Assembly: GCF_041080625.1 (NCBI RefSeq)
Contig: NZ_CP163518.1
Coordinates: forward strand, 7,619,501 to 7,683,500
DNA: 64,000 nucleotides
Source: Streptomyces sp. CG1
GTDB lineage: Bacteria; Actinomycetota; Actinomycetes; Streptomycetales; Streptomycetaceae
Direction of reading: 5' to 3'
The notes beneath the pieces are model-generated. The model ran no database searches, was not told where the DNA came from, and was given only the letters and a program-made list of their open reading frames with translations. The position numbers were made by a program, and so were the translations under genes. Shown here in pieces: positions 50,572 through 58,401 of this stretch (the stretch's first letter is position 1; each line of letters starts with the position of its first letter).

Positions 50572-51459
50572 TTGTCTCCGCACCTGGACGCGGTGCGGGT
50601 GGAACGAGTGTGGGTGACGGGCGGCGTGGTCCGCATTGCCGCCTGCACCCGCGAGTTGACGGTGGCGTGTCCGGACTGCGGTCGCGGTTCTGCGCGGGTG
50701 CACAGTCGCTATGACCGCATGCTGGCCGATGTCGCTGCTGGTGGGCGTCCGGTGCTGATCGGGCTGTCGGTGCGGCGGTTGTTCTGTGACAGCCCGGGCT
50801 GCGGCCGGCGGACGTTTGCCGAGCAGGTCGAGGGGTTGACGGTGCGCTATCAGCGTCGCAGCCCTTTGCTGCAGCACCTGGTGGAGATGGCAGGGGTGCT
50901 ACTCGCCGGCCGGGGCGGCGCCCGGCTGCTGCAGATCCTGAAGGTGCCGCTGTCGCGGACCAGCGTGCTGTTCCACTTGATGCGCTTGCCGCTTCCTCCG
51001 GCAGCGACCCCGCGGGTGCTGGGCGTGGACGACTTCGCGCTGTATGCGGACGTCTACGGAACCCTGCTGGTGGACGCCGACACCCGGCTGCCGATTGAGC
51101 TGTGGGCCGGGCGCGACGCCGAGCAACTGGCTGCCTGGCTGCGGACGCATCCCGGTGTTGAGGTGGTCTGCCGAGACGGCTCGCTGGTCTACCGCCAGGG
51201 CATCACCGACGGCGCCCCGGCCGCGGTGCAGGTCAGCGACCGCTTCCATCTGTGGCAGGGGCTGTCGAAGCGGATCGGGGATATCGCCGCCACGCACCGC
51301 GGCTGCCTGGTTGTGGCAGTACCCGAGCCTGACCCGGCACCGCCACCAGCGAACGCAGCGGGACCGTTTCACCAGGCTGATACCCCAGCCCGGCTCGCTC
51401 GGCGATACCCCCGCATGTTCGCGCACTGGCGCCTCACCGCGGACGCCGTCTCGGTCTGA
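50572..51459 (+). mobile_element. ISL3-family transposase, C-terminally truncated
   Basis: The 295-residue frame matches the N-terminal part of IS204/IS1001/IS1096/IS1165-type transposases. It has a zinc-finger region (ACPDCGRGSARVHSRYDRML, LFCDSPGCGRRTF), a HTH, then the catalytic core with DDE residues in VLGVDDFALYADVYGTLLVD and VVCRDGSLVYRQGI, followed by VSDRFHLWQGL. Family members are 400-530 residues long; the C-terminal part with the last acidic residue is absent, and the frame ends at TGA 51457-51459, a few bases before a group II intron 3' end. The start codon is uncertain (TTG 50572 or further upstream). Confidence 0.8.
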
Positions 51460-51474
51460 TGATCAGAACGACAA

Positions 51475-51543
51475 GAGCCGTGTAATGGGCGACTATTACG
51501 CACGGTTCTGTCAGAGCCGAGGGGTGAGATTCCCCTCGGCTAC
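51475..51543 (+). mobile_element. Group II intron 3' end: domain V and domain VI
   Basis: Bases 51475-51508 are 34 nt, the standard domain V length. GAGCCGT pairs with ACGGTTC, there is a 2-nt GC bulge on the 3' side, an upper stem GTAAT/ATTAC and a terminal loop, and the catalytic triad position AGC is present. Domain VI follows as a hairpin (AGCCGAGGGG, loop TGAGATT, CCCCTCGGCT), then AC at the expected 3' splice end. The domain VI stem is perfectly paired, so the usual bulged branch A is not obvious. The intron 5' part and reverse transcriptase gene are missing. Confidence 0.65.
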
Positions 51544-51545
51544 TC

Positions 51546-51800
51546 GGCAAGCGGCTGATTACCTCACGTGAGCTGCATCTGTTCTTCGCGCCGAGCCGAA
51601 ACGAGGTCGAGTAGGCCGCCTCCCGTACCGACTCCGACGAGCATCTGCTGGCCCAGCTGCGAAGTACAACAAGCTGAAGCAGTCGGCCAAGGCGCCGACC
51701 TGGTCGCACTTCCGAGAGCAGCCGAGCACCTTGGGTGGGTGGACGAGCTGGGCGAGACCGGGGTGTGGCTGGCCGGTGTCGCCTCGGGGTGTGACCTTCA
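51546..51800 (+). pseudogene. Remnant of a Tn3-type transposase N terminus
   Basis: After the intron end one frame reads ELHLFFAPSRNEVE then a stop, continuing AASRTDSDEHLLAQL. A second frame from about 51660 reads ADLVALPRAAEHLGWVDELG then ETGVWLAGVASG. Both resemble the N-terminal (DUF4158-like) region of Tn3-family transposases. The stop codon and frame change show decay. Assignment is from memory of the family, not a search. Confidence 0.4.
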
Positions 51801-52131
51801 GAGCTTCATGGCGTGGTCGTCAGCGGTGTTTGGCGTAGTCAGTGTGGCCTGTGGTGTTGGTTAGAGGACGAAGCCGTACGCGAAGTACGAACCCGCGCGC
51901 GAAGAACGGAGCCGCTCACGCAGAGGGCGAAGCCGCGCGCGAGGGACGAACCCGCGCATACGAAGGACAAACCCCGCGCAGGGAGGCGACGTCACGCACG
52001 TAATGACCTGACGCGCTCCTGACAGAACCTGTTCCTCCGTGGCACGCTGCCTCACGCACGTCGATCCGCACCGTTCTCATCCCCACCTGCCCCGGCACCA
52101 CCCCGGCCGGGCACGGCAGAAGGAGACATGC
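51800..52131. other. Spacer before the secreted protease
   Basis: Contains an imperfect tandem repeat (listed) and presumably the protease promoter at about 51990-52060. No gene seen. Confidence 0.35.
51864..51985 (+). repeat. Imperfect tandem repeat, unit about 18-24 bp
   Basis: Five or so units of the form CGAA(G/C)CCGCGCGCGAAG recur (for example ACGAACCCGCGCGCGAAG at about 51888 and GACGAACCCGCGCATACGAAG later), with unit length variation. It lies between transposon remnants and the protease gene. Confidence 0.5.
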
Positions 52132-53088
52132 GTGAGACGCCATCGCACTGCCGCAGGCATCCTGTTGACCGTCGGAGCCCTGCTCACGGGCGGGTTGTCG
52201 GCCGCCGCCGCGGCCAACGCGGCCGCCCTCGCACCCGTTTCGGCTCACAGCCCCTCGGCCGCCGAGCAGCAAAAGGCCGGCACCTTCTGGACTGCGGACC
52301 GGATGCGCGGCGCCACCCCGCTCGATCTGCTGCTCGCTCCGAGGGCGGCGAAGACCCTCAAGGCCCCGAAACCCGGCGGGAAGGCGACGACCATTGCCCC
52401 CACCGCGTTCCCGCAGGCCGGGGGCCCCTGGACCGGTGGCGGCGCTGTCGTGAAGACCTCCGGCCGGGTGTTCTTCACCTTCCAGGGCCGTACGGCGTCC
52501 TGTTCCGGCAACGCCGTGACCAGCCAGAACTCCAGCACGATCATCACGGCCGGGCACTGCGTCAAGTACCAGGGCAGCTGGCACACCAACTGGGTCTTCG
52601 TGCCCGCGTACAACAACGGCCAGGCACCGTACGGCCAGTGGACCGCGTCCAAGACGCTCACCACACCGCAGTGGGAGGCGAGCGAGGACATCAACTACGA
52701 CGTCGGCGCGGCGGTCGTCGCCCCACTGAACGGCCAGAAGCTGACGTCGGTGACGGGCGGACAGGGCATCCAGTTCAACGGCGGTTACAACAAGCAGATG
52801 TACGACTTCGGCTTCCCGGCGGCGTCGCCGTACGACGGCACGAAGCTGATCTACTGCAGCGGCAACAGCTCCAAGGACTTCCTGTTCTCGAAGGACCACA
52901 GCCTGGGCTGCAACATGACGGGCGGCTCCAGCGGCGGCCCCTGGTTCACCGGCTTCAGCGAGACGGCCGGCACCGGCCTGCAGGTCTCGGTGAACAGCTT
53001 CGGTTACACCTTCCTGCCGAACCGGATGTTCGGACCGTACTTCGGCGACGAGGCGAAGGCACTGTACGACAAGGCGCAGGTCTCCTGA
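52132..53088 (+). CDS. Secreted trypsin/V8-like serine protease
   Basis: GTG 52132 is chosen for AAGGAG 6 nt upstream. The 318-residue precursor has a signal peptide (about 1-30; AAGILLTVGALLTGGLSAAA) and a propeptide-like segment. The protease domain has the His in IITAGHC, the Asp in INYDVGAAVV and the Ser in GGSSGGPW, the order of S1 peptidases related to glutamyl endopeptidases. There is a Cys pair around GRTASCSGNAV and TAGHC, and another around IYCSG and GCNMTGG. It is a single gene between transposon debris and a gap, and its codon use is normal for the chromosome. Confidence 0.9.
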   Translation: MRRHRTAAGILLTVGALLTGGLSAAAAANAAALAPVSAHSPSAAEQQKAGTFWTADRMRGATPLDLLLAPRAAKTLKAPKPGGKATTIAPTAFPQAGGPWTGGGAVVKTSGRVFFTFQGRTASCSGNAVTSQNSSTIITAGHCVKYQGSWHTNWVFVPAYNNGQAPYGQWTASKTLTTPQWEASEDINYDVGAAVVAPLNGQKLTSVTGGQGIQFNGGYNKQMYDFGFPAASPYDGTKLIYCSGNSSKDFLFSKDHSLGCNMTGGSSGGPWFTGFSETAGTGLQVSVNSFGYTFLPNRMFGPYFGDEAKALYDKAQVS

Positions 53089-53765
53089 CGGCACAGGCGC
53101 GTGTCGGCAGGCGCCCTGACCGCAGGTGACCTGACGCAGGGCACCTTGGTTCCGCAGGGCGGGCCACGCAGTGGTCGGCCTGCCAGATCTCGTTGGTGGC
53201 CAGTACGCGAGGCTCGAGGCCATCGGATCGGCTCTGCAGTACGGCGAGTTCGTCGTGGACTTCGTCCGATACCTGGTCGAGGACTAGCTAGAACCTCGAC
53301 GCGTTGCGGGACCGCTGCAACCGGGTGGTGCGGCAGTCCTTCGGATTCCGCACGCCTTGTGTCAGTGGCGCGGCGGTCATGAACGCCCACCCTGCCGCCA
53401 CCGGACGACCCTGAATGCCGATAACTGAACCGGCGGTTGAAGTGCCATCAGCACAAAGAACATAAGCTGCAAATAGTGTCGGTGGACGCGAGAATGTCAG
53501 TCCGTTGGATACGGCCCCGCCGTCATCCCCGCGTTCGCGCAGGCAGGCGGCCCCATGGCGCGGCCAGCACCCTCGCCCTGGCCCTGTACTGGACGGGTCA
53601 CCTCACACAGCGTGGCCCGGTGTCCGCATCGGTGTTCATGGCGGCGAGTCAACCCGCACCGCAGGAGGAATCCATATGACGTAACGTTAGTAACCTCAGA
53701 CTTTGGTAACCCGTTGAGACATATGTAAAAAGCAATTGCCCTGGATAACTAGATCAGGAGTATGC
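53089..53765. other. Gap after the protease; short unassigned frame
   Basis: The only protein-like stretch is a 38-codon frame from GTG 53171 to TAG 53287 (LVGGQYARLEAIGSALQYGE then FVVDFVRYLVED), which has no ribosome binding site and looks like the end of a lost gene. From about 53660 the DNA is AT-rich for this genome and should contain the promoter of the small secreted peptide gene. Confidence 0.35.
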
Positions 53766-54065
53766 GTGTCTCTCGCAATTTCCCGGCTCGCCGTCGCCGT
53801 CTGTGGTGCTTCCGTCGCCGCGCTGGCCGCCGCCGGTTCGGCCTCGGCACACGGCCACGACGGCACGTCCGTCACCCATGGCGGCCCGTCCGTCAGCGGC
53901 GTGGCCAACCCCACGGCTGGCACGGGGGCGATCCAGTCGGGCGTGGCGCCCAACACCGCGGTGCACCCCGTGACGCAGGTCAACCCGACCGTCAGCGGAG
54001 TGGGCAATTCCGACGTTGGCACGGGGGCGATCCAGCCGGTCCTGGCGCCCAACACCGCGGTGTAG
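53766..54065 (+). CDS. Small secreted protein with two near-identical 26-residue repeats
   Basis: GTG 53766 follows AGGAG by 5 nt. The 99-residue product has a signal peptide (SLAISRLAVAVCGASVAALA then AAGSASA) and a 70-residue mature part. That part is Gly/Val/Thr/Asn/Pro-rich and built of two copies: PSVSGVANPTAGTGAIQSGV with APNTAV, and PTVSGVGNSDVGTGAIQPVL with APNTAV, 33 residues apart. There are no cysteines, so it is not a chaplin or a lasso-type precursor. Its low complexity and repeats suggest a surface or extracellular structural role, but I do not recognise the family. It lies alone downstream of an AT-rich promoter region. Confidence 0.75.
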   Translation: MSLAISRLAVAVCGASVAALAAAGSASAHGHDGTSVTHGGPSVSGVANPTAGTGAIQSGVAPNTAVHPVTQVNPTVSGVGNSDVGTGAIQPVLAPNTAV

Positions 54066-54958
54066 CCCGTGACTCAGGCCGCTGGGTCCGTCCTGTCTCG
54101 GCGCGATGTGCCCGACATCAGGAACTGACCTGCGTGCGGGGTCGGTAACAGCTGCCCCGCTTGTGTTCTGGGACAGACGCGGGTGAGGTGCACAGGCCGG
54201 GGATTCGCGGGAGTGCTTGGTGTCCCTGGCTGTGGCAGCGCGGTCCCTCCTCCGCGCTGGCCTGGGTGTGCAGGCCCGGCGAATGAGCCTGCACACCCAG
54301 GGGCTGCGGCGGACCGGACAGGCAAGGGGCCGGTCCGCGAGCCTGGGCGTGGATGACGTGGCGGGTCAGCCTAGTCGACCTGTACGGGCGCTTTCCTGCC
54401 ATATGTGTGCCCGGAGTTCACCTCATGTGGTTACGAAAGCCCGTGCGGATTCCCGCAAAGTGTCTGGTCCGGGAGTCCCGGGGTCATGTGCCTCTCGACG
54501 CAGCTGGTCGGGTTGCCCGGGGGCGCGGTTCCTGGTGAAGCTCCCCCGGGCGACCGGGATCCGTGAACTCGGCGGCCTCGGCAAGCAGGGCGGCGCTCCA
54601 GGGGACATGTACGTCACCGTGCACATCGACCGCTGAACCACGCGGCTGGTCACGCTGCCCAGGTGCGACGCTGACCGCTGCACGGTTCCCACTGCTGCAG
54701 GTCAAGTTCGTCGGCGGACTGCGACGCGAGTCGTGCCGTCACCCACAACTGCGTGCCGGGCAGCTCCTGGCGCGGTTTTCCGGCGTGTAGGTTTCTCGTG
54801 ATCGTTAGCACTGCGCCCTGCGGAAACGCCGGAATCCGGGTGCCGTTGGCACTGGCCGCGTCGGTTCATGGTGAGCAATCCGGTCCGTGGTGGTAGGCGA
54901 GGGCGGTTACTTTCCGTTGTGCCACGTGGTTTCGTCCGGGGGACTTCGGCAGCTGGGG
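54066..54958. other. Gap with a strong hairpin and a possible gene remnant
   Basis: Nearly 0.9 kb without an intact gene. A plus-strand frame ending at 54636 finishes LGKQGGAPGDMYVTVHIDR, which resembles the C-terminal end of DnaJ-type chaperones; only about 30 residues are convincing, so it is at most a fragment. A perfect hairpin lies at 54261-54301. Confidence 0.35.
54261..54301. terminator. 15-bp perfect inverted repeat
   Basis: CCTGGGTGTGCAGGC (54261-54275) is exactly inverted at 54287-54301 around an 11-nt loop. It may be a terminator 200 nt after the small secreted protein gene or the end of a lost element. Confidence 0.55.
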
Positions 54959-55816
54959 TTATGACGACGGGGCCGTCGTGTCTCCCAGGAACGCAGCGGT
55001 TGTCTTCACGAACCGGTCGGCGTCGTCGAGCCACGGGTAGTGTCCGGCGCCGGGCTGGACGACGAGTTCGGCGTTCGGGAAGAGGTCCGCGAACTCGGAC
55101 ATGGTGTGTGGAGGGGCTCCCAGGTCGGCTTCGCCGGCCAGGAGGAGGACCGGCGTGGTGAACTGGGCGAGTGCGGTGCGGGTGGTGTCCGGGGCGAACG
55201 CGCCTTCGGCGCCGAAGGCGGCGACGATCTCCGGGTTCATCCGCGCGTCCCCGGCGGCCTGGTGCGCCTGGGCCGCCTCGTCCCAGCGGCCGTGGGAGAA
55301 CGGTGCGATGGCTGTCCAGCTGTCGGCGGTGGCCTTGCCTGCCACGATCGCCTGCAGGGCCGCGAATGCACCAGGGAACCAGGGTTCGTTCCGGCGGAGT
55401 TGCGCGGTCTCCAGCCGGAGGTCTCCTGTGATCGTGAGGCCGACGGCCCTGACGCTTGGCGTGATCAGCGCCAGCCTGCTGACGTTTTCCGGGTGGCGGC
55501 TCACATAGAGCGCGGCTAGGTTGGCGCCGGCGCAGTGCGCGAGCAGGTCCATCTGGGCGAGGCCAAGGTGCTCGCGCAGGGCCTCGACGTCGTCGACGAG
55601 TCGGTCGCAGCGGTAGGAGGCGGTGTCCGCAGGTGTCGCGGACTGGCCGGTGCCCCGCAGGTCCAGTCTGATCAGCTGGTGGTGTGCGGAGAGGCCGCCG
55701 AGGTCGCCGAGGTATGCGGAATCCGTCGGGCCTCCGGGTAGGCAGACCACCGGAGAGCCGTCTCCGAACACGTGGTAGGCGAGCTTGGTCCCGTCGTGCG
55801 CAGAGAAGGTAGGCAT
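54959..55816 (-). CDS. Alpha/beta-hydrolase with Cys in the nucleophile position
   Basis: ATG 55816 is chosen because the fold begins at once (MPTFSAHDGTKLAYHVFGDG). The 285-residue protein has the oxyanion-side motif VVCLPGGPTDSAYLGDLGG, the strand-turn LIRLDLRGTGQSATP, the nucleophile elbow LLAHCAGANLAAL, an Asp in LLLAGEADLGAPP and a His in QPGAGHYPWLDDADRF. The elbow G/A-H-S-x-G has Cys for Ser, so the triad would be Cys-Asp-His. That is unusual for this family and may change or abolish esterase/peptidase activity. The PGGPT segment resembles proline iminopeptidases. CAGGGT ends 7 nt before the ATG, with no clear ribosome binding site. Confidence 0.85.
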   Translation of the reverse strand: MPTFSAHDGTKLAYHVFGDGSPVVCLPGGPTDSAYLGDLGGLSAHHQLIRLDLRGTGQSATPADTASYRCDRLVDDVEALREHLGLAQMDLLAHCAGANLAALYVSRHPENVSRLALITPSVRAVGLTITGDLRLETAQLRRNEPWFPGAFAALQAIVAGKATADSWTAIAPFSHGRWDEAAQAHQAAGDARMNPEIVAAFGAEGAFAPDTTRTALAQFTTPVLLLAGEADLGAPPHTMSEFADLFPNAELVVQPGAGHYPWLDDADRFVKTTAAFLGDTTAPSS

Positions 55817-56326
55817 GGTCGAGACCCTGTCAGCGGCGTTTGGGCGGGGCAACTGGGTTTCGCCGGTGTGCCGGTTGTAGTCGTCGAGCAAGGGCAGCCA
55901 GCACCCAGTGAAGATCGAAAAAGGTCCGACGGAGATCGCTACTGACCGTAGCCATTGTCAACCGGATCGCGGATTTGCTAATCCACTGCTAACGAACCAC
56001 CTTCATTGCTAACGAAGTCGCGGATCCTAGAACGGCGTGTAGGAACCGCGGATTCATTAGCAACAACGAGTCTTCGACCTGCGGTGTTGTCGGCGTGCGC
56101 AGTGTGGTGGTGTGGGGCTGATGGTGGTTGATGCGCAATCGGCGGCTGTACGACGTCCTCGGGTGTCACGCTCGGTGAGACGCGGCGGGTGCTCAGCCCT
56201 GTGTTGTCACCTGGCGATCTCTGCGACGCGTGGCCGGGCTGGGGTCGTAGTGCGCGGTCTGCCGGGCGGCGGCAGCGGCCAGCTTGGGCTTGGTGGCTGC
56301 GGCGGGCTGGCGCGTAGGGTGCCGGG
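55817..56326. other. Spacer between hydrolase and phosphotransferase genes
   Basis: This 510-bp divergent spacer holds a cluster of TTAGCA motifs (listed) in a lower-GC stretch at 55920-56070. No gene is supported. Confidence 0.4.
55976..56062. repeat. Cluster of TTAGCA/TGCTAA motifs
   Basis: TGCTAA occurs at 55976-55981, 55987-55992 and 56007-56012, and its inverse TTAGCA at 56057-56062. Spacings of 11 and 20 bp put the first three on one face of the helix. CGCGGAT also occurs three times around them (55968, 56029, 56048). Such an array suggests a cooperative regulator site or the end of a lost element. Confidence 0.5.
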
Positions 56327-57259
56327 GTGATCGCGATGCCAGAGGAGTTCGCACAGAGCACCGTCGACCGCGAGGGGGAGGCTGGGGCGGTGTGGCTCGC
56401 CGAGCTGCCGGGGATGGTGGAGGAGTTGGTGGGGCGCTGGGCGTGCGTGCCGGATGGCGAGGTCATGCACGGGGGCGTCGGCGTCATCGTTCCGGTACGG
56501 CGGCAGGCTGAGGAGAACGCCGTACTGAAGGTGTCGTTTCCGCATCCCGGCAACGTCCATGAGCCGGATGCGTTCGTTGCGTGGGGCGGGTGCGGCGCCG
56601 TCCTGCTCCATGAGCGCGACGACGAGCGGTTCGCGATGTTGCTGGAGAGGGTTCAGCCGTCGACCCTGGCGGAGGTCGAGGACGGCGACGAGGTGGTGAC
56701 GGTCGCCGGGCGGCTCAATCGCCGCTTGGCCGTCCCCGCACCGCCTGGCCTGCCCCGGCTGCGTGAGCAGGCCGATGCCTGGGAGGAGCAGCTGCGCAAG
56801 GACGCCGAGGAGCTGACGCATGCACTGCCGCGTCAGGTGCTGGATGCCGCCGTGGCGACCGTTCGGGAGCTGGGTCGGGCCCAGCCGGACACCCTCATCC
56901 ATGGCGACCTACATGCCCGGAACATCCTGCGTGCCGGCCGAGAGCCGTGGCTGGCTGTCGACCCCAAGGGATACGTGGGAGATCCCGCCTACGACGGCGG
57001 CACACTACTGAAGTCACGTGCGCTGACGCTCCTCGAAGCGGATGACCTGCGCAAGGCTGTCCACCGCGTCTTGGACGTCTTCGCCGAGGCCGCGGAACTC
57101 GACCGTGAACGCGTCCAGCGGTGGGCCCAGTTCCATGCCGTCCAGACTGCGTTCTGGGGCCGCCGCCACGGTTTTCGTATCGCCCGCAGCGGACCACGGC
57201 TGGACTGGCTCACTGAATTCGCCGACCGCCTGGCGGAGTTGCTCACTGAACGCTCGTAG
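56327..57259 (+). CDS. Streptomycin 6-kinase/hydroxyurea phosphotransferase-like protein (APH family)
   Basis: GTG 56327 is chosen because TAGGGT ends 6 nt before it, a leaderless pattern; ATG 56336 is an alternative. The 310-residue protein has the APH(6)/Hur features: an N-terminal lobe with AVLKVSFPHPGN, the hinge with AVLLHERDDERFAMLLERV, the catalytic loop LIHGDLHARNIL and the metal-binding segment WLAVDPKGYVGDPAYDGG. The PKGYVGDP element distinguishes this group from APH(3'). It would phosphorylate a small hydroxyl-bearing compound with ATP, possibly an aminoglycoside. Resistance is possible but not demonstrable from sequence. Confidence 0.88.
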   Translation: MIAMPEEFAQSTVDREGEAGAVWLAELPGMVEELVGRWACVPDGEVMHGGVGVIVPVRRQAEENAVLKVSFPHPGNVHEPDAFVAWGGCGAVLLHERDDERFAMLLERVQPSTLAEVEDGDEVVTVAGRLNRRLAVPAPPGLPRLREQADAWEEQLRKDAEELTHALPRQVLDAAVATVRELGRAQPDTLIHGDLHARNILRAGREPWLAVDPKGYVGDPAYDGGTLLKSRALTLLEADDLRKAVHRVLDVFAEAAELDRERVQRWAQFHAVQTAFWGRRHGFRIARSGPRLDWLTEFADRLAELLTERS

Positions 57260-57325
57260 AGCGTGATGGGTGCTGGCCGGGTCCGGTGGGTAGCCGAGTG
57301 CGGCCACCGTTGATCATCGTGAGCT

Positions 57326-57734
57326 GTGTGGACTGACGATGAGATGGTGGCCGCAGGTCACAGCATAGATCCCGGCCGGTGGCGGGAGGCGTTCGCGGCG
57401 GCCATGGGCCGCATCGCGGGCCGGTTCGCCCGATACGAACCCCGCCTGCGAGCCGGGCGGCTGGCGCTGGGCCTGCTGTCGGACCTGCCTCGCAAGAACT
57501 GCTGGACGATCGCGGAGTGGGTCGGGGAGGCCAGCCCGCACGGTATGCAGCATCTATTGTGCCGGGCCGCCTGGGATGCCGAGGCCGTCCGCGATGACGT
57601 GCGCGAATACGTCGTCGAGCACCTCCACGACGAAGCTGCGGTGCTCGTCGTCGACGAGACCGGCGACGTGAAGAAGGGCATTCACACCGTCGGGGTCCAG
57701 CGCCAGTACACCGGCACAGCCGGGGCTTGTATTT
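57326..57734 (+). mobile_element. IS701-family transposase, N-terminal fragment
   Basis: GTG 57326 begins a frame with RIAGRFARYEPRLRAGRLAL, LLSDLPRKNCWTIAEWVGEA and VLVVDETGDVKKGIHTVGVQ then RQYTGTAG, the N-terminal third of IS701-type transposases including the first catalytic Asp (VVDETGD). It stops matching at about 57730, where the left end of an ISAzo13-like element begins. The rest of the IS701 element is not found downstream in this window. Confidence 0.8.
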
Positions 57735-57776
57735 CAATTAGTGCTTGTTCAGACGGGGTTGGTGGGATGGTGGACC

Positions 57777-58262
57777 ATGACCGTGCGTCCGCTCGTCACC
57801 GCCTTACGGGCCAAGTTCGATCGGATCCTGCCGCATCTTGACGAGCGCCGCCGTCGGCTCTACTTGGCGAGCGAAGCCGCGGCCATCGGCCACGGAGGGA
57901 TCACTCTGGTTGCTGCCGCCTCGGGGACCAGTTCCGCCACCATCGCGCGTGGCGTCACCGAGCTGGCCGGGGACCCGGTGCCGACGCGGAGGGTGAGGGC
58001 TGCGGGAGCTGGCCGCAAGCCGTTGACCGTAACCGACCCGGGCCTGCCGGCGGCACTGGAGGTGCTGATCGAGCCGCACACCCGGGGCGATCTCGTCTCC
58101 CCGTTGCGATGGACCACCTTGTCGCTGCAGGCTCTGGCCTCGACTCTGACGTCACAGGGCCATCCGGTCAGTGCCGCAACCGTCAGGCGCTTGCTGCACG
58201 GCCTCGGCTATAGCCTGCAGGGCACCGTCAAGACCACTGAGGGCGCCGAGCGGCAGCGCGAA
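57777..58262 (+). mobile_element. ISAzo13-family transposase, N-terminal fragment
   Basis: From ATG 57777 the frame reads MTVRPLVTALRAKFDRILPH, then LDERRRRLYLASEAAAIGHG, DPGLPAALEVLIEPHTRGD, SPLRWTTLSLQALASTL and VRRLLHGLGYSLQG, the N-terminal part of ISAzo13 transposases. Homology ends after KTTEGA at about 58250; the frame continues as an unrelated tail to TGA 58407-58409, overlapping the next gene by 8 nt. The insertion sits in the IS701 remnant. Confidence 0.75.
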
Positions 58263-58401
58263 AACCGTCAACCGCCATTGGACGTCACGCCCACGCCGGC
58301 ACGACGCAAGCAAGACCTGATTCCGCTGGCACTGGCCCTCACGTCTCCCCTACTGCCCCATCTTCTGAATCAGTTGGCATCCCTAGAGAAAGCAGCACGT
58401 C
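58263..58401 (+). other. Fused tail before the monooxygenase gene
   Basis: The reading frame of the ISAzo13 fragment continues through RRKQDLIPLALALTSPLLPH and LLNQLASLEKAARHA. This hydrophobic stretch could be the C terminus of a lost gene that was naturally coupled to the monooxygenase gene, because its stop overlaps that start. Confidence 0.35.

Noticed and set aside
53766..54065. Chaplin
   Set aside because: Short and secreted, but lacks the chaplin cysteines and VGN-type core; the repeats differ.
54217..54636. 139-codon plus-strand gene ending with DnaJ-like residues
   Set aside because: Only the last 30 residues look real; the rest is noise and there is no ribosome binding site.
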